From: GWE2-51-13 sp041736705
GTDB taxonomy: Bacteria; Bacillota_I; Bacilli_A; Erysipelotrichales; Erysipelotrichaceae
Direction: 5' to 3'
Length of the DNA: 64,000 bases
Assembly: GCA_041736705.1 (NCBI GenBank)
Contig: JBGSTC010000026.1
Span: 5,834 to 69,833, forward strand
In this document: in pieces, positions 62,653 to 64,000 of the stretch
How positions within the stretch are numbered: the stretch's first letter is position 1
Layout: each line of letters starts with the position of its first letter
The notes under the pieces: model-generated
Database searches by the model: none
Seen by the model: only the letters and a program-made list of their open reading frames with translations
Told to the model about the DNA's origin: nothing
Position numbers and translations under genes: made by a program

Positions 62653-63861
62653 TTAGCGGTTGGCTCTTTTACGATCCATCATTTCGATGAGATTCTGGGC
62701 TGCTTTTTCGGCGAATTCCTTGTCGTTGACATGCATCGCATATTCTTCCAGGCGAACGACTTTACGATCGATCTTGTTGCGCAGCGTGTCGAACAATGCG
62801 GTGTCTTCTTCCGGTCCGTAGAATGCCTGACCGACCGCGTCGATCATCGAAACACCCAGTAACGGAAGCATCAAAACGGTGTAGTCTTTCGCTCCGTTGA
62901 GTTTTTCGGCGATATTGTTGGCGATTTCGATGTTTTCTTCTACCGTGGTACGCATCAGCGTGACGGTCGGATTATGTTTGTAGATTTTACGATTGTAGAA
63001 TTTAGCCGGTACGGTGTCGACCGGTCCGAAATTACACATGTCGACCGCCCCGACGGAAACGACTTGGGGGATGCCCAGATTACCGGCTGCCGCTAAGCGT
63101 TGCGGACCGGCGGACAATACGCCTCCGACGACTTCATCCGCCCATTCGGTGGTCGTGATATCCAAGACACCTTCGATGAAACCGGCTTTTACCAGGTCTT
63201 CCATCGATCTTCCGCCGGTTCCGGTGGCATGGAATACGAGGACTTCATACCCGCGGGCTTCCAAATATTCGCGGGCGAAGTTGATGCAAGGGGTCGTGAC
63301 CCCGAACATCGTCGCAGCGACCAACGGTTTCTTCTCGACGACCGCTTTATTCTCGTACGTCACCATTCCGGCGATCGCAAAGGCTGCATTACTGAAGATT
63401 TTCGTGGAAATCGAGTTCAAACCCGAAACGTCGACGACTGAAGGCATCATGACGATGTCGCTTGTCCCGACATATTGTGAGGTATTGCCGGAAGCGACGG
63501 TCGAAACCATGACTTTCGGAACACCGATCGGTAGAGCTCTCATCGCCGGGGTGGCGATCGATGTGCCACCGGTCCCTCCGAAGGCCAGGATGCCGTCGAA
63601 TTTTCCTTCATGATAGAGTTGCGGAATCAGTTTTTCCATTCCTTTTGATAAGACTTCGGTTGCCCAGGCGCGATCCTTCTTCGCAGCGACTTCGCGGATA
63701 TCCACGCCGATCGCGTTTGCGACATCTTCATTGGATACATCCGGGGTGAACATCGGAGGGAAGACACCCATGTGGATGGTGAAGGTTTTTAATCCAAGAT
63801 CTTCCAGGATTTTCTTCACATAGGCATACTCCACGCCCTTCGAATCGAAAGTCCCTACTAA
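62653..63861 (-). CDS. Tm-1-like ATP-binding (UPF0261) protein, 5' end replaced by IS-like DNA
   Basis: The body matches UPF0261/Tm-1-like proteins: TFDSKGVEYAYVKKIL at the N-terminus, LAFGGTGGTSIATPAM and VFHATGTGGRSMEDL. The conserved reading frame goes on upstream to 63861 (LVGTFDSKG), but at 63864 it meets an in-frame TAA inside IS-like sequence, so the first residues and start are lost. Use of the GTG at 63834 would drop the conserved GTFDSKG nucleotide-binding stretch. The product may be nonfunctional. It lies 28 bases upstream of its partner gene. Confidence 0.8.
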   Translation of the reverse strand, partial: LVGTFDSKGVEYAYVKKILEDLGLKTFTIHMGVFPPMFTPDVSNEDVANAIGVDIREVAAKKDRAWATEVLSKGMEKLIPQLYHEGKFDGILAFGGTGGTSIATPAMRALPIGVPKVMVSTVASGNTSQYVGTSDIVMMPSVVDVSGLNSISTKIFSNAAFAIAGMVTYENKAVVEKKPLVAATMFGVTTPCINFAREYLEARGYEVLVFHATGTGGRSMEDLVKAGFIEGVLDITTTEWADEVVGGVLSAGPQRLAAAGNLGIPQVVSVGAVDMCNFGPVDTVPAKFYNRKIYKHNPTVTLMRTTVEENIEIANNIAEKLNGAKDYTVLMLPLLGVSMIDAVGQAFYGPEEDTALFDTLRNKIDRKVVRLEEYAMHVNDKEFAEKAAQNLIEMMDRKRANR

Positions 63862-63863
63862 TT

Positions 63864-64000
63864 AAACTGTACCCTTTGTAAAGGACACAAAATAAAAGCA
63901 GGGGTAAGATCGTCGAAGTTGGCGATCTTTTTCATGTTTGAACGGTGATTTGCGATATTCTCATCGGAAGTAGTAGGATAGGACTCCTTCTTTCTGATAG
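63864..64000 (-). mobile_element. Probable end of an insertion element (partial, runs off window)
   Basis: The sequence from 63864 begins AAACTGTACCCTTTG, followed by GGACAC and ATAAAA, as in the palindrome at 2133-2189. It interrupts the conserved N-terminus of the adjacent Tm-1-like gene. On the minus strand one frame is open from the window edge to 63859 (ending LQRVQFN), and another ends with YFR at a TGA near 63963; either could be a transposase tail, but neither is recognised. The body of the element lies outside the window. Confidence 0.55.

Noticed and set aside
1..64000. tRNA or rRNA genes
   Set aside because: I saw no cloverleaf with TTCGA-type arms or rRNA segments on reading; a covariance scan would be needed to exclude a tRNA.
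1..64000. Mycoplasma genetic code (TGA as tryptophan)
   Set aside because: Many genes end in TGA with ATGA overlaps to the next gene and give normal-length proteins, so TGA is a stop.

Overview
The window looks like a chromosome segment of an anaerobic, low-G+C Gram-positive-type bacterium (Bacillota or the related Mycoplasmatota/Acholeplasma-Izemoplasma side). Supporting markers are RpoE (RNA polymerase delta), DUF1934-argS-rpoE, DUF951-ychF, the cyclic-di-AMP receptor PstA, the tadA-SRP RNA-dnaX-ybaB-recR order, and strong AGGAGG-type ribosome binding sites. TGA is used as a normal stop, so this is code 11 and not the Mycoplasma code. The SRP RNA is the short (~80 nt) type, which fits Mollicutes-like relatives, while a RodA/FtsW gene argues for cell-wall-related functions. 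Lineage is inference; no rRNA is present.

Layout. 1-2.2 kb: start of pyrG (minus) with a complete promoter and attenuator-like leader; then a MarR regulator coupled to a flavodoxin/ferredoxin protein. 2.2-6.4 kb: PaaK-like adenylating enzyme, acyltransferase-like membrane protein, DUF1576 membrane protein. 6.8-7.6 kb: a complete heliorhodopsin gene with its own promoter and terminator. 7.6-12 kb: SDR protein, a DUF4342-response regulator-histidine kinase operon, a cysteine-containing unknown. 12-19.9 kb: rpoE-argS-DUF1934, DUF2130 protein, pepP, HD hydrolase, ispF, small membrane protein. 20-23.1 kb: an A+T-rich four-gene ABC transporter island. 23.2-26.3 kb: a translationally coupled redox-sensing set ([2Fe-2S] protein, HsfB-type hydrogenase-like sensor with PAS domain, PP2C phosphatase). 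26.4-31.7 kb: PfkB kinase, dtd-folD-DUF951-ychF-pstA operon, rarA. 31.7-37.2 kb: duplicated-domain lipoprotein, ABC exporter pair, GH3 glycosidase. 37.2-42.9 kb: mutS-mutL-miaA-msrA. 43-49.3 kb: a complete citrate-lyase operon citM-citC-citXG-citD-citE-citF behind two tandem palindromes. 49.4-54 kb: a PTS EIICB-like protein lacking its catalytic cysteine, rodA, nadK, CYTH protein, DUF1413-like protein. 54-61.2 kb: aldo/keto reductase, unknown protein, fhs, recR, ybaB, dnaX, tadA, SRP RNA. 61.3-64 kb: Tm-1-like protein, PEP-hydrolase-family TIM barrel and a frameshifted DUF1097 protein; the Tm-1-like gene is cut at its 5' end by what looks like the end of an insertion element.

Together the genes suggest fermentation of citrate to pyruvate and acetate, flavodoxin/ferredoxin-based redox metabolism with hydrogenase-like redox sensing, one-carbon metabolism (fhs, folD), and the MEP isoprenoid pathway. 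The most notable items are the heliorhodopsin, the pyrG leader with all elements of reiterative-transcription attenuation, the cysteine-less PTS protein, the tandem palindromes before citM, and the IS-end-like sequence that recurs as a short palindrome 62 kb away.
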